From Xanthomonas cissicola (GTDB taxonomy: Bacteria; Pseudomonadota; Gammaproteobacteria; Xanthomonadales; Xanthomonadaceae), in NCBI RefSeq assembly GCF_008801575.1, contig NZ_VZPL01000029.1, positions 1-61,479 of the forward strand: a stretch of DNA of 61,479 bases, read 5' to 3'. The translations under genes were made by a program, and so were the position numbers. Below are positions 41,568 through 51,011 of this stretch, one piece after another (the first letter of the stretch is position 1; the number at the start of each line of letters is the position of its first letter). The notes beneath the pieces were generated by a model. It did not search any database. It worked only from the letters and a program-made list of their open reading frames with translations, and was not told the DNA's origin.

Positions 41568-42320
41568 GTGTCTGGCTTGTCTGCGACGACCATTGAACGC
41601 CTTAAGTTCGCCTATCGTCGGTTGCGCGTCGGCGCGAACCTGCACCGTAACGATGCGCTCGGCGCGCTGTTTCGGGCATGGGCGTATACACATGCCACGC
41701 AGCTGACGGGCGACTACTACGAGTTCGGCGTCTATCGCGGCAACAGTCTCGCTCACGCGTGGCTGTGCTACCGCCATCACCGACGCCATCTCGAGCGCAG
41801 TGCGCGATTGCCCTACCGTCGGCAGGGAACGGTGTCGGCGTTTCTGGCGCAGCGTCCACGGTTCTACGGTTTCGATACGTTTGCCGGGATGCCGGCCAAT
41901 CTGGAAGGCGAAGACAGCTTGGCGGGCGGCAGCTTTCTCGCCTCACTGGCCCAGGCCCAGGCACGCTGTGCCGCCGTTGGTTTGAAAGCACCGGATCTGC
42001 AGCTGGTGCAAGGCTTGTTCGCCGACAATGCTGCAGCCATCGGCCACACGCACGCAGCCATCGTGCATGTGGATTGCGATCTCTACAGCTCGGCACACGA
42101 CGCACTGACCTTGATCGCACCGCGTCTGGTGCAGGGCAGTGTGCTGCTGTGCGACGACTACGATCTGTTTCGCGCCGACAACCGACAGGGCGAACGCCGG
42201 GCGCTACAGGAATGCGCGGACCACGTCGGCATCGCATTTGAGCCCTGGTTTGCCTATGGCGCCGCCTCGCGCGCTTTTCTGTGCCATGTACCGACGCCTG
42301 CATCCGCCGCGCAGCCATGA
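41568..42320 (+). CDS. TylF/MycF-like O-methyltransferase
   Basis: A 250-residue protein with T-G-D-Y-Y-E-F-G-V-Y-R-G-N-S (SAM-binding motif), R-F-Y-G-F-D-T-F-A-G-M-P and V-H-V-D-C-D-L-Y-S-S-A with C-D-D-Y-D, whose acidic residues bind the metal in the MycE/TylF macrocin-O-methyltransferase family. These enzymes methylate sugar hydroxyls on glycosides. Location suggests methylation of a repeat-unit sugar. It overlaps the second flippase by four bases. Confidence 0.85.
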   Translation: MSGLSATTIERLKFAYRRLRVGANLHRNDALGALFRAWAYTHATQLTGDYYEFGVYRGNSLAHAWLCYRHHRRHLERSARLPYRRQGTVSAFLAQRPRFYGFDTFAGMPANLEGEDSLAGGSFLASLAQAQARCAAVGLKAPDLQLVQGLFADNAAAIGHTHAAIVHVDCDLYSSAHDALTLIAPRLVQGSVLLCDDYDLFRADNRQGERRALQECADHVGIAFEPWFAYGAASRAFLCHVPTPASAAQP

Positions 42321-43663
42321 TCGCCGCGCAACGCATGCGCGCGGGGTTCGTTGCCGGCGCAGTGCTGTATGCGCTCGGTCAGGGCTGCGCGCTGCTATTC
42401 CAGTGGCTCTTGCTACGTCGGTTCGGCCTGCAGGGCTATGGCGACGTAGGGCTGGCGCATCTTGGCTTGGTCACTGTGCTGTTCCTGGCCGATCTGGGCT
42501 ATGCCTCGCTCTTTCTGCGCGAGGATCCTGCGGCACCTGGCTGGAACGCGCGTTGGCGCCAGGCGCTGTGGCACCGCTTGCTCGCCACCGTGGTGCTGGA
42601 TCTGCTGTGGATCGCCGGCGTCTGGTGGTCCGGTCGCGGCCAAGGCGAAGGGTTCCGCTATCTGCTGGCGGTGCTCTCGGCGACGGTGTTTGGCTTGGTG
42701 GGCTATTCGGCGCCGCTGCTCGCCCGCGGGCGGATGCTGGCCGGATTCATCGTGCAGCAGGTGGCGATGCCGGCGACGATCCTCGCCTGGTTCGTGCTGC
42801 AACAGCTGCCAGGCTGGAACGGCGGGCTTGGCGCCGGGCTGGCTGTCAGCTTGGGCTATCTACTGCAGGCCCTGGTCAACATCGCCGTGTTCGGTGCACC
42901 GCTGCAGTTGCTATGGCCGCGTCGCGGTGGCGGCCGGCGCATGCTGCGCCCCGCGCTGCAACTGTCCTTGCTGAGCATCGCCGGCACCTTGCACGATCGG
43001 TTGACACCGCTCTTGCTGGCGTCGGTCGCGCCGGCATTTTTGCCGGTGTATTTGTTCCTGAACTATCTGCTCAATGGGGCCAGTGGTGTATTCAACCAGT
43101 TCAACCGCCTGTTGGTGGCCGACGCGCGCGGCCCGGCCGGGGAACACTGGGCAGGCGCGCTGGTCTCGTTGGTGCTGGGCGCAGCCGCTGTGGGCGCGTT
43201 GGCGCTGCTGGTGATTGCAGCCGCCTGGGGCAGCGCCGAGCAGCGCGCGTGGCTGCCATGGGTCACCCCGGTACTGGCCGCAGGCGCGACCACACTACTC
43301 AGCAGCGTGCTGGCGGCCTTGCTGATCGGACGCCATCGCGAAGCGACGATGGTTCCGTTGTTGTTGGGCGGCGCGCTCTGCAGCGCGCTCCTGCAGGTCG
43401 CGGCAGCGGCGGCGCATGCACCACAGTGGATGCTATGGCTGCGATTCCTGTGCGTGCTCGCCATGGCGGCGGCGAGTCTGCACCTGTGCGGGCTGCGCTT
43501 GAACGCCGGCGGCTACGCGGCCTTGCTGTCGGCGGTGCTCGCGGTCTCGCTCGGTGGCGGCCCGGTGACCATGACACTGGCGGCGTTGTTGCTGGTGCCG
43601 GTGGCGTGGACGGTATGGCAGCGCCGCAGCCTGCTGCACACCACGTTGTCAGCGCGCGCGTGA
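42317..43663 (+). CDS. Polysaccharide flippase-like membrane protein, copy 2
   Basis: A 448-residue, strongly hydrophobic protein with about 12-13 predicted helices, started at ATG 42317 with ATGA overlap on the methyltransferase gene. The start (F-V-A-G-A-V-L-Y-A-L-G-Q-G-C-A-L-L-F-Q-W) and Y-G-D-V-G-L-A-H-L-G resemble Wzx/PST transporters. Together with copy 1 it means that two flippases are encoded in one locus; they may serve two different lipid-linked intermediates or one may be obsolete. No specific substrate can be assigned. Confidence 0.8.
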   Translation: MIAAQRMRAGFVAGAVLYALGQGCALLFQWLLLRRFGLQGYGDVGLAHLGLVTVLFLADLGYASLFLREDPAAPGWNARWRQALWHRLLATVVLDLLWIAGVWWSGRGQGEGFRYLLAVLSATVFGLVGYSAPLLARGRMLAGFIVQQVAMPATILAWFVLQQLPGWNGGLGAGLAVSLGYLLQALVNIAVFGAPLQLLWPRRGGGRRMLRPALQLSLLSIAGTLHDRLTPLLLASVAPAFLPVYLFLNYLLNGASGVFNQFNRLLVADARGPAGEHWAGALVSLVLGAAAVGALALLVIAAAWGSAEQRAWLPWVTPVLAAGATTLLSSVLAALLIGRHREATMVPLLLGGALCSALLQVAAAAAHAPQWMLWLRFLCVLAMAAASLHLCGLRLNAGGYAALLSAVLAVSLGGGPVTMTLAALLLVPVAWTVWQRRSLLHTTLSARA

Positions 43664-43715
43664 TGCATGATTGCGCCTTGATTGCGATGTTCTGCTTTCG
43701 GCATCGGGGGCCATC

Positions 43716-45557
43716 ATGTGCGGCATAGTCGCGCTGCGCAGCTTCGTTGCGGAGGTGCCGTTGCAGGCGCTGGCCGAGCGCGCGCTAGACGCCTTGTCAC
43801 GTCGCGGCCCGGATGCGCAGGGTCTGCTGTGCCTGGAGCAGCCAGTGCCGACGGCGCTAGGCCACCGTCGCTTGGCGATCCTGGACTTGAGCGCTGCTGC
43901 GACCCAGCCAATGCGCTGCGCCGAGACCGGCAACGTGCTGGTGTTCAATGGCGAGATCTACAACTTTCTTGAGCTGCGCCGCGAACTGGAAGGGTTGGGT
44001 CATCAATTCCGCACCGACAGCGATACCGAGGTCATCCTGCATGGCTGGCGCGCATGGGGCGAGGGGCTGTTCCCGCGTTGCAACGGCATGTGGGCGCTGG
44101 TGCTGCTGGAGCAGGCAAGCGGCGATCTGATCTATTGCCGCGACCGGCTGGGCGTCAAACCGTTGTATCTGCACCACGACGGGCGGCAGCTGGTGCTGGC
44201 CAGCGAGATCCGCGCCATCGCTGCCAGCCTGGGGGGCTACCCGCCACCCAATCCCGCCGCGGTGTTCGATTTCCTGGTCACCGGCATGTCCGACCACACC
44301 ACCGAAACCTTTTATGCCGGCATCCGCGCGGTTCCTCCCGGCTGGCTGTACCGGGTATCGCCAGCCGGCCATAGCCGGCGCACGCCGTACCACCAGTGGC
44401 CATTGCCTGGAGCGGTTGCTCCGCTGGATGCGCAGGCCACCTTGGAGCTGCTCGAGGACTCCACCCGCCTGCGCTTGCGCTCGGATGCGCCCACGGTGTC
44501 ACTGCTGTCGGGCGGATTGGACAGCTCAATCCTGACCACCCTGAGCGTGCAGGCCGGTGCGCTGCCACGCACCTGTTTCGCCGGCGCCTTCACCTACGGC
44601 TACGACGACACCGAGCAGGCCGGCTTCGACGAAACCGAGGCCGCAGCGAGCTTGATGCAAACGCTGGGGCAGAGCGAGCGTCACTTCGTGCATCGCGCCC
44701 GCGCGATTCCGGACGAGGAGGAACTGCTGGCACTGGTGGCGGCGCAGGAAGAGCCGTTCTGTACGCCGTCGATACTCGCCAGTTTCCGTATGTATCGCGC
44801 CATCCGCGCCGCCGGTTACAAGGTGGTGCTCAATGGTGAAGGCGCCGATGAGCTGTTCGGTGGCTACGTGCGCCTGTACCTGGCTTTGAGCGCGCGCAGT
44901 GCGCTGCACCAGGCACGACTGCCGACCGCCATCAGGCTGCTGTCCACCGGTGCGGTGGACCCGCGTCTGCTGCTCAATCGTCTTGCATGGGATCTGCCAG
45001 CCGGCGCGCTGGGCGCACTGCTGCGCCGGCAGCGGCCGAGCGTGGCCTGCATGTCCTCGGCACTGTGGCACGACCAAGCCGCCCGGCTGCAGTTGTTGCA
45101 GGTTGATCGCCGCGTCGATATCGAGGCGCGTTTGCGTCGCGACGTGCTGTCGACCAATCTGCCGATGGTGTTGCGCATGACCGACCGCAACAGCATGTCC
45201 GCCGGCATCGAGGTGCGCGCGCCGTTCCTGGACTATCGCGTTGTCGAACGCGCGTTGTCGACGGCTGCGCTGCAGCGGATGGGCGACTATCACGGCAAGG
45301 CCATGTTGCGGCACGCGTTCGCCGAGCGCCTGCCGGCACGCGTGACCACGCAGCGCAAGAGCACCGGCTTCGGACATGCCGAACAGTTTCTGGTCGATCG
45401 CATGCCGTTGCAGCAGGCGCTGGCGACGTTGCCGGAAGGCGTGAACGAACTGCTGAATGTCGCGAGGCTGCGCCGGGAGCTTGCCAGCGGACGATCGCAC
45501 AGCACGCTGTGGTTCGCGGTCTCGGTCGCGCTGTGGTATCGGAGCGTCTATGCGTAA
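43716..45557 (+). CDS. Asparagine synthase-type glutamine amidotransferase (AsnB-like)
   Basis: A 613-residue protein starting M-C-G-I-V at ATG 43716; Cys2 is the glutaminase nucleophile and R-R-G-P-D-A-Q-G, F-N-G-E-I-Y-N-F are intact N-terminal motifs. The synthetase domain has L-L-S-G-G-L-D-S-S and N-G-E-G-A-D-E-L-F-G-G-Y. In polysaccharide clusters this family amidates sugar carboxylates (WbpS-like) with glutamine as nitrogen donor. It differs from the lasso cyclase at 33169, which has lost the Cys. Overlaps the following gene by eight bases. Confidence 0.88.
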   Translation: MCGIVALRSFVAEVPLQALAERALDALSRRGPDAQGLLCLEQPVPTALGHRRLAILDLSAAATQPMRCAETGNVLVFNGEIYNFLELRRELEGLGHQFRTDSDTEVILHGWRAWGEGLFPRCNGMWALVLLEQASGDLIYCRDRLGVKPLYLHHDGRQLVLASEIRAIAASLGGYPPPNPAAVFDFLVTGMSDHTTETFYAGIRAVPPGWLYRVSPAGHSRRTPYHQWPLPGAVAPLDAQATLELLEDSTRLRLRSDAPTVSLLSGGLDSSILTTLSVQAGALPRTCFAGAFTYGYDDTEQAGFDETEAAASLMQTLGQSERHFVHRARAIPDEEELLALVAAQEEPFCTPSILASFRMYRAIRAAGYKVVLNGEGADELFGGYVRLYLALSARSALHQARLPTAIRLLSTGAVDPRLLLNRLAWDLPAGALGALLRRQRPSVACMSSALWHDQAARLQLLQVDRRVDIEARLRRDVLSTNLPMVLRMTDRNSMSAGIEVRAPFLDYRVVERALSTAALQRMGDYHGKAMLRHAFAERLPARVTTQRKSTGFGHAEQFLVDRMPLQQALATLPEGVNELLNVARLRRELASGRSHSTLWFAVSVALWYRSVYA

Positions 45558-46578
45558 CGCGCCGCCGACGGTACAGGAGCTGTGGACGCCCGACCACGGG
45601 CATTGCCGCTGTTGCGGCGGCACGCAAGCGCAACGCACGGTCTGGGCGGAAGTCTATGTAGGGACTGGTCAGGAGCTGCGCCGCTGCGGTGCGTGTGCGG
45701 CGGTGTATCTGGCGCCTGACCTCACCGAAGCGGCGCTACAGCACTTCTATGCCCACGATTATCGGCAGCTGTTTCCCGCGGAAATCCCGTGGGGTAGCCA
45801 GCGGCGCTTCTTTGCGTGGCGCGGCGACCGCTGGATCGCGCACAACCGGCTACAGCGGATCGCGCCCGCCCTTGCACCGGCAGCCAGGGTGTTGGAGGTG
45901 GGCTCGGGTTTTGGTGCCTTTCTTGGCGCCGCTGCCGCCACGCGACCAGACCTGCGCCTGTCGGCGTGCGAGCCGGATGTGACGCATCGCCACGTCTTGC
46001 TGGATGGCGCGGCGGTCACCTTCCTGCCTGCGCTGGACACGCTGGCCGACGGGGAGTTCGAGGCCGTGGTCGCCTTCCATGTGCTTGAGCACTTGACCGA
46101 CCCGCGCGCGTTCCTGTCGTCGCTGGCGCGCATCCTCGTTCCCGAGGGACAGGCGTGGATCGAGGTCCCGGACCTGATGAGTGGATGGCGTTCGCGCAAC
46201 TATGTCCACCCGGCCCATCTAAGCTATTTTTCGGCGCCGTTGCTACGACGGCTGGCCAATGCGGCAGGCCTGGAGGTCGTTTCCTGCGGTCCGTATTCCG
46301 ATCGTGGTGTGTTGGCTGGAAACATCTGGCTGCATCTGCGGCAGCCTGCGCAACCGCACGCCGCGGCGTCGCTGGCGCTGGCGCTGGCCGATTCGCACGA
46401 GGTCGACGCAGTCGACGCACGGCTGGACATGGTCCGGTGGAGCCGGCGGGACCGGCTGCAGCGGCGGCTCAAGCACGGCCTGATCCGGGTGCTCGGCAGA
46501 GGTCTGTTCGGTGAACTGCAGCGCTGGCGTGGCTACCGCCAGCTGCGCAAGGACCAGGTGCACGATGGACTTCGCTGA
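45550..46578 (+). CDS. Class I SAM-dependent methyltransferase with N-terminal zinc ribbon
   Basis: A 342-residue protein. A C19-R-C-C22 ... R-R-C-G-A-C pair forms a predicted zinc ribbon near the N-terminus, followed by the methyltransferase motif V-L-E-V-G-S-G-F-G-A-F-L and F-H-V-L-E-H-L-T-D-P. This arrangement resembles the C-methyltransferases of deoxysugar pathways (TylC3/NovU-like), which often carry zinc-binding N-termini. Its target in this pathway is unknown. It overlaps the previous gene by eight and the next by fourteen bases. Confidence 0.85.
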   Translation: MRNAPPTVQELWTPDHGHCRCCGGTQAQRTVWAEVYVGTGQELRRCGACAAVYLAPDLTEAALQHFYAHDYRQLFPAEIPWGSQRRFFAWRGDRWIAHNRLQRIAPALAPAARVLEVGSGFGAFLGAAAATRPDLRLSACEPDVTHRHVLLDGAAVTFLPALDTLADGEFEAVVAFHVLEHLTDPRAFLSSLARILVPEGQAWIEVPDLMSGWRSRNYVHPAHLSYFSAPLLRRLANAAGLEVVSCGPYSDRGVLAGNIWLHLRQPAQPHAAASLALALADSHEVDAVDARLDMVRWSRRDRLQRRLKHGLIRVLGRGLFGELQRWRGYRQLRKDQVHDGLR

Positions 46579-47821
46579 CTTCCAGCAGGCCGTGCACGCC
46601 CAGTTCGGCGCGGAGGCGGCCGCGGTACGCCATGAGATCTACTTCCTGACCCGCCGACGCGGTGCAGGGCTGCGTGCCGCTCTGGCTGTCCTGCGTGATG
46701 CATGGCTGTGCCTGCGGCTGCCGCAACGCCCGCCCGTGCTCTCGGAGTGGACGGCGCTGGCAACCCTGCCGGGCAGCAACGGCTGGGGCGCACTGGCGCC
46801 GTACCTGGCCGATCTGCAGCGGCAGGGTGCGGCATGCACGGTGCTGATCCATCCGCGCCTGCGCGGCAGCGTCGAGGGACAGCTGCCCGCACGACCAACC
46901 TGGGCCGGCTGGCAGGCGGCGTTGCGCGCGCTGGCCCTGCGCCGCACGCCGCTCGGGCCGGCGGTCGCCTCGCTCTGGATCGTGCGCGCCTGCGTCTTGC
47001 GCCAGCGCCTGTGGCACGGCGCATGGCAACGCACGCTGGGCGCCGCGCCGGCAGGAGCAACACTGCTGCTGCACAACGACTTCGACATGTATGCGGCGGC
47101 GGCACTGCACGCTGCCGGCGACGGCTGGCGGAGCGTATGCGTCCAGCATGGTCTGCCAACCGACGAGTTCTTCCCGGTCCGGGCGCGGCACCATTTGCTG
47201 TGGGGACCTAGTAGTGCGCAGGTCTACCGCAAGCACGGCGTCGCACCGGCGGCCATCGGCTATGGGCCAGCGATGGCGTTGACCGATCTCGATACCGCAA
47301 CGGTGCCAACCACGCTGTATCTGATGTCGCAGAGCCACACACCGATTTATGGACCCACCCTTGCCGCGCATCTGTTGGCCTTGGCGCACGCGCTGCCGGC
47401 GCTGGAGGCAGACGGCGTGGCCGTGCGCATCCTGCTGCATCCGGAGGAAGTGCGCGGTACCCATCCGTATGCAGAGCCGGCACTGCAACGACGCTGCCAG
47501 GCGCCCCCGCACGCGATCCTGGAGGCGGATGCAGGTCCGGCACTGGTGGTGGGATTTTGTTCCACCGCGCTGCTGCAGGCCGCCTGCCGCGGTCACTACG
47601 TGATCGGCATGGCCTGGCCCGCCTCCGCGTCCCACGATGCGTTGGCGGTCGGGCGGCCCGCACATCAGGTCGCCGATGCCGACGCGCTGGCTGCACTGGT
47701 CCGGGCGCTGCGCAGCGATGCGGGTGCGCGAGCGCGATTCGCCGCGCAGCAACGCCATTGGCTGCAGCAGACCTTCGCGGCCGATGCGCGATGGCCGCAC
47801 CATCTGGAAGCGACCCCGTGA
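46565..47821 (+). CDS. Putative glycosyltransferase / surface-carbohydrate biosynthesis protein
   Basis: A 418-residue protein not clearly placed in a named family. The V-C-V-Q-H-G-L-P-T-D-E-F-F-P and L-L-W-G-P-S-S-A-Q-V-Y-R-K-H-G-V segments resemble capsule-type GT-B or CDP-glycerol transferase-like enzymes, and I-L-L-H-P-E-E-V suggests a nucleotide-sugar pocket. Starting at ATG 46565 it overlaps the methyltransferase gene. Context makes a glycosyltransferase or polymer-modifying role likely; function is not established. Confidence 0.6.
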   Translation: MDFADFQQAVHAQFGAEAAAVRHEIYFLTRRRGAGLRAALAVLRDAWLCLRLPQRPPVLSEWTALATLPGSNGWGALAPYLADLQRQGAACTVLIHPRLRGSVEGQLPARPTWAGWQAALRALALRRTPLGPAVASLWIVRACVLRQRLWHGAWQRTLGAAPAGATLLLHNDFDMYAAAALHAAGDGWRSVCVQHGLPTDEFFPVRARHHLLWGPSSAQVYRKHGVAPAAIGYGPAMALTDLDTATVPTTLYLMSQSHTPIYGPTLAAHLLALAHALPALEADGVAVRILLHPEEVRGTHPYAEPALQRRCQAPPHAILEADAGPALVVGFCSTALLQAACRGHYVIGMAWPASASHDALAVGRPAHQVADADALAALVRALRSDAGARARFAAQQRHWLQQTFAADARWPHHLEATP

Positions 47822-49149
47822 AACGCGCCTATCTGCTGCTGGCGGTGCTGCTGGCGATCCACCTGGGCGATCTGCTGGTGGCCTGGCTGTACCACGGCGG
47901 GGCGCTGCCGGCGGCCGCCCTGCTGCGGCCGATGCGCGATGGCACGCTCATCGTGCTGGCCGCCATTGCACTGGCGACGGTGCGCATGCCGCGCGCCTTG
48001 CTGGCGATAATCCTGGTGTTTGGCATGATCGGGCTGGCCTATGCGCCGGTCGGGTACGCCCACGGGTTGCCGGCCGGCATCGTGGTCGGCTCGCTTGGCA
48101 CCTTGCTGCTGCCGATGCTGCTGGTGCTTGCCGGGTATTGGTGCATGCCGCATCCGCACGATGTCAGGCGCGGGGCGCGCTGGCTGGTCTGGTTGGGCAT
48201 CGTCAGTGCTCTGTTCGGTGCGTGGGACTTGGCGCATACCGATTTCTGGGTGCAGACCGTGCGGTTGCCGGACTACTTGGCCGAGGTGAAAGGCGTGCTT
48301 CCCAAGGACACCGACCCGGACACCGGGCTGCCATGGAACTTCTTCGGCGGCGAGGATTACGCGCGCCGTGCCGGTGGACTGGTGGCAGCTCCCCTGGCGC
48401 AGGGCCAGTTCCTGATTACCGCGGCACTGGCGGCACTGGGTCTGTGGCAGCGGCGCTGGCCGTGGCGCGCCCTGCTTACGTGCCTGGGCTTGCTGGTGGG
48501 GGTGTGGATGTCGGGCACACGGGGCGCCATGCTGGCCGGCATCGTCGGGGTGCTGGGCTACCTGGTCAGCTCACGCGGTCTGGTGCGATCGCCCTGGGCG
48601 CGGCTGCTGCTGGTGGGCGGAATCGCGGCGATGCTGGCGGCCGCGTCCTACGGCATTGTGGTGACGTCGGTGAATTTCCGCGACGGCTCCACCATCGGCC
48701 ACTGGTACGCGCTGCAGCGCAATCTGGCCGATCTGCACCAAGTGGTCCTGTGGGGCGGCGGGTTGGGTCGCCAGGGGGCGGTTGCTGCGCGTCAGGCGTT
48801 GACCGATCTGGGCGGTGGCGAAGGTGCCATCTTTACCATCGCGTATCAGATGGGGTTACCGGCGGCCCTGCTGTTTCTGGGCTTTATCGGCTGGAGCCTG
48901 CGCGCGCTCTGGCGCGCCTATCGCCAATGCGACAATCACCTGGCATTGGCGATGTTCTGGCTGTTGTGCGGCATGGCGACAACCTTGATCTCGTCAGACA
49001 ACGCAATGACCGTGTCTGGCGCTGGAGGGTTCTGGTTGCTACTGGGCGGCGCGTTGCGTCATTGCCAATGTCCGCTGCCAACCCGACGAGCGATCGCGCG
49101 TACACGCAGGGACCACACCGCGCCCGCCGCCGGCATGGCCGCAGGTTGA
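47818..49149 (+). CDS. O-antigen polymerase/ligase-like membrane protein, copy 1
   Basis: A 443-residue protein with about ten helices, starting at GTG 47818 (V-K-R-A-Y-L-L-L-A-V) in a GTGA overlap. A large loop with Y-A-R-R-A-G-G-L-V-A-A-P-L-A-Q-G-Q-F and R-G-A-M-L-A-G-I-V-G is similar in placement to the periplasmic catalytic loops of Wzy/WaaL proteins. It would polymerise repeat units or ligate them to a carrier. A second protein of this kind is at 51008. Confidence 0.75.
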   Translation: MKRAYLLLAVLLAIHLGDLLVAWLYHGGALPAAALLRPMRDGTLIVLAAIALATVRMPRALLAIILVFGMIGLAYAPVGYAHGLPAGIVVGSLGTLLLPMLLVLAGYWCMPHPHDVRRGARWLVWLGIVSALFGAWDLAHTDFWVQTVRLPDYLAEVKGVLPKDTDPDTGLPWNFFGGEDYARRAGGLVAAPLAQGQFLITAALAALGLWQRRWPWRALLTCLGLLVGVWMSGTRGAMLAGIVGVLGYLVSSRGLVRSPWARLLLVGGIAAMLAAASYGIVVTSVNFRDGSTIGHWYALQRNLADLHQVVLWGGGLGRQGAVAARQALTDLGGGEGAIFTIAYQMGLPAALLFLGFIGWSLRALWRAYRQCDNHLALAMFWLLCGMATTLISSDNAMTVSGAGGFWLLLGGALRHCQCPLPTRRAIARTRRDHTAPAAGMAAG

Positions 49150-49152
49150 GCG

Positions 49153-50232
49153 ATGCGTATCCTGCACGTCTATAAGGATTTCGCGCCGCACAGCGGCGGC
49201 GGCGGGGTGGCGCGGCACATCCATGGGCTGGCAGTGACCCTTGCCGATGCCGGGCATACGCTGCGGATCGTGGCCCCGTTGGCCGAGGACGGCATCTCGC
49301 CACACGGCTATACGGTAGTCCGCGCCACCGCATCGCAGCTCTGGCATCACGTCGGCTGGGCCGATGTGGTGCACGTGCACGGTGCGCGCACGCCAATCGC
49401 CGCGATCGCCGGTGCGCTTGCCCGGCTGCGCGGCAAGCGTGTGATCTATACACCGCATTGTTATTACGATGACGATCTTGCGGCGAGCAAGCGCGCGCGC
49501 AAGTGGTGCTGGGATCGCTTGATCGAGAAGCCGCTGCTGCAAAGCGCACAACCCACCGTGCTGCTGTCGGCGTATTGGCAGCAATACCTCTCACAGCGTC
49601 GGCTGCCGCCCAAGCGCGCCCTGCTGCTGCCCAATGCCGTGCTCGCCGCCGAGCAGTGCCTGCCCGCGACGTCACGGCAGCCGTTGCTCGGTGCTCCGGC
49701 GCTGCTGTCGGTCGGCCGCCTGGACGCGGTCAAACGGCTACAGGATGCGATCGCAGCCCTTACCCAGCCGAACATGGACGCAGCCGTGTTGCACGTGGTC
49801 GGACGTGGCCCGGATCGGGCACGCCTGGAAGCCTGCGCCGTGGCATTGGGGGTTGCTGCACGCGTGCACTTCCATGGCTTCGTCAGCGATGCCGAGGTTG
49901 CAGCGATGGCGGCACAGGCCGATGTCTTCGTGCTGCCATCGGCCGTCGAGGGCATGCCGACCGTCTTGATCGAAATGCTGCTGCATGGGTGTCCGGTGGT
50001 TGCCAGCGACATTCCCGGCAATCGCTCGATCCTGGCCCAGATCGGCCTGCAGGCGGCCTTGCACCGGCTCGGCGACAGCGCCGCGTTGGCGGGATGCATT
50101 CGCGTGCAACGACAGCAGCGGATTGGGCCGGAACGCATCGCGCGTGTCCGGGCAGATTTCACCTGGGAGGGCCTGCGAGCGCAGGTGCTGGCACTGTACG
50201 ATGCTCAGGTCGTAAAGGAACCCGCAACTTGA
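49153..50232 (+). CDS. Glycosyltransferase family 4
   Basis: A 359-residue GT-B-fold enzyme. The acceptor side begins M-R-I-L-H-V-Y-K-D-F-A-P-H-S-G-G-G-G-V-A-R and the donor domain has L-S-V-G-R-L-D-A-V-K-R-L with the E-G-M-P-T-V-L-I-E-M E-x7-E motif. It retains the sugar configuration and acts at the cytoplasmic face of the membrane. It begins 3 bases after the polymerase-like gene. Donor sugar unknown. Confidence 0.9.
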   Translation: MRILHVYKDFAPHSGGGGVARHIHGLAVTLADAGHTLRIVAPLAEDGISPHGYTVVRATASQLWHHVGWADVVHVHGARTPIAAIAGALARLRGKRVIYTPHCYYDDDLAASKRARKWCWDRLIEKPLLQSAQPTVLLSAYWQQYLSQRRLPPKRALLLPNAVLAAEQCLPATSRQPLLGAPALLSVGRLDAVKRLQDAIAALTQPNMDAAVLHVVGRGPDRARLEACAVALGVAARVHFHGFVSDAEVAAMAAQADVFVLPSAVEGMPTVLIEMLLHGCPVVASDIPGNRSILAQIGLQAALHRLGDSAALAGCIRVQRQQRIGPERIARVRADFTWEGLRAQVLALYDAQVVKEPAT

Positions 50233-51011
50233 CCACATCGCCGGCTCGCCTGTCCTTTCTCGGATGTCCGTTGGACCTCCTCCCCCCCGATCAGATTCTC
50301 TTGCGTGCGCAGCACGCCGCCGAGGGCGGCGCGCCGATCCGGGTGGAGGGCTTGAACGTCGCCAAACTGATCGATGCGCGCGCCCAGCTGCCGCTGCGCC
50401 AGGCGCTGGAACAGGCCGAAGTGGTGCACATCGATGGCGCCGGCATCAGCCTGGGCGTGCGTTGGTTCGGAGTGGACGTGCCGCCGCGCAGGGCCGGCAT
50501 CGACCTGATGCAGGACATGTGCGGCCAGGCCGCCCGCAGCGGTGCAGGGGTCTATCTGCTCGGTGCGCGCCCGGCGGTGGTCGCGGCCGCGGCAGAACGC
50601 CTGTGCACGCACTGGCCCGGTCTGCACATTGCCGGCATGCGCGATGGCTATTTCAGCGACGCCGAGGAGGACGCGGTGATCGCGGCAATTCGCCAGTCGG
50701 GTGCACGCTATCTCTTCATCGGCATCAGTTCGCCGAAGAAGGAACTGCTGCTGGAGAAACACTGGCAAACCCTGGGCGTGCCGGTGGCGATGGGCGTGGG
50801 CGGTTCGTTCGATGTGCTGTCGGGCATGCTGCCGCGTGCGCCGCGGCTGATGCAGCGCTGTGGGATGGAGTGGCTGTTTCGGCTGGCGCTGGAACCGCGC
50901 CGGCTGGCCTGGCGCTATCTGCGCACCAATGCGGCGTATCTGCTGCTGTTGCTGCGCGCCCGCCTCAGCCGACGCTACCGCGCGCAGGCGCTGACGACCT
51001 GGCCCACATGA
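50229..51011 (+). CDS. WecG/TagA/CpsF-family glycosyltransferase
   Basis: A 260-residue protein starting at TTG 50229, which overlaps the preceding stop as TTGA. L-N-V-A-K-L, H-I-D-G-A-G-I-S-L-G-V, Y-L-F-I-G-I-S-S-P-K-K-E and G-V-G-G-S-F-D-V-L-S-G are the characteristic motifs of the GT26 family, which includes WecG (UDP-ManNAcA transferase) and TagA. Together with WecB at 52365 it suggests a ManNAc-type second sugar in the repeat unit, which is inference. Confidence 0.88.
   Translation: MTTSPARLSFLGCPLDLLPPDQILLRAQHAAEGGAPIRVEGLNVAKLIDARAQLPLRQALEQAEVVHIDGAGISLGVRWFGVDVPPRRAGIDLMQDMCGQAARSGAGVYLLGARPAVVAAAAERLCTHWPGLHIAGMRDGYFSDAEEDAVIAAIRQSGARYLFIGISSPKKELLLEKHWQTLGVPVAMGVGGSFDVLSGMLPRAPRLMQRCGMEWLFRLALEPRRLAWRYLRTNAAYLLLLLRARLSRRYRAQALTTWPT

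Noticed and set aside
43716..45557. Second lasso cyclase
   Set aside because: It keeps the Cys2 glutaminase nucleophile and lies among sugar-modifying genes, so it is a glutamine-dependent amidotransferase of the AsnB type.
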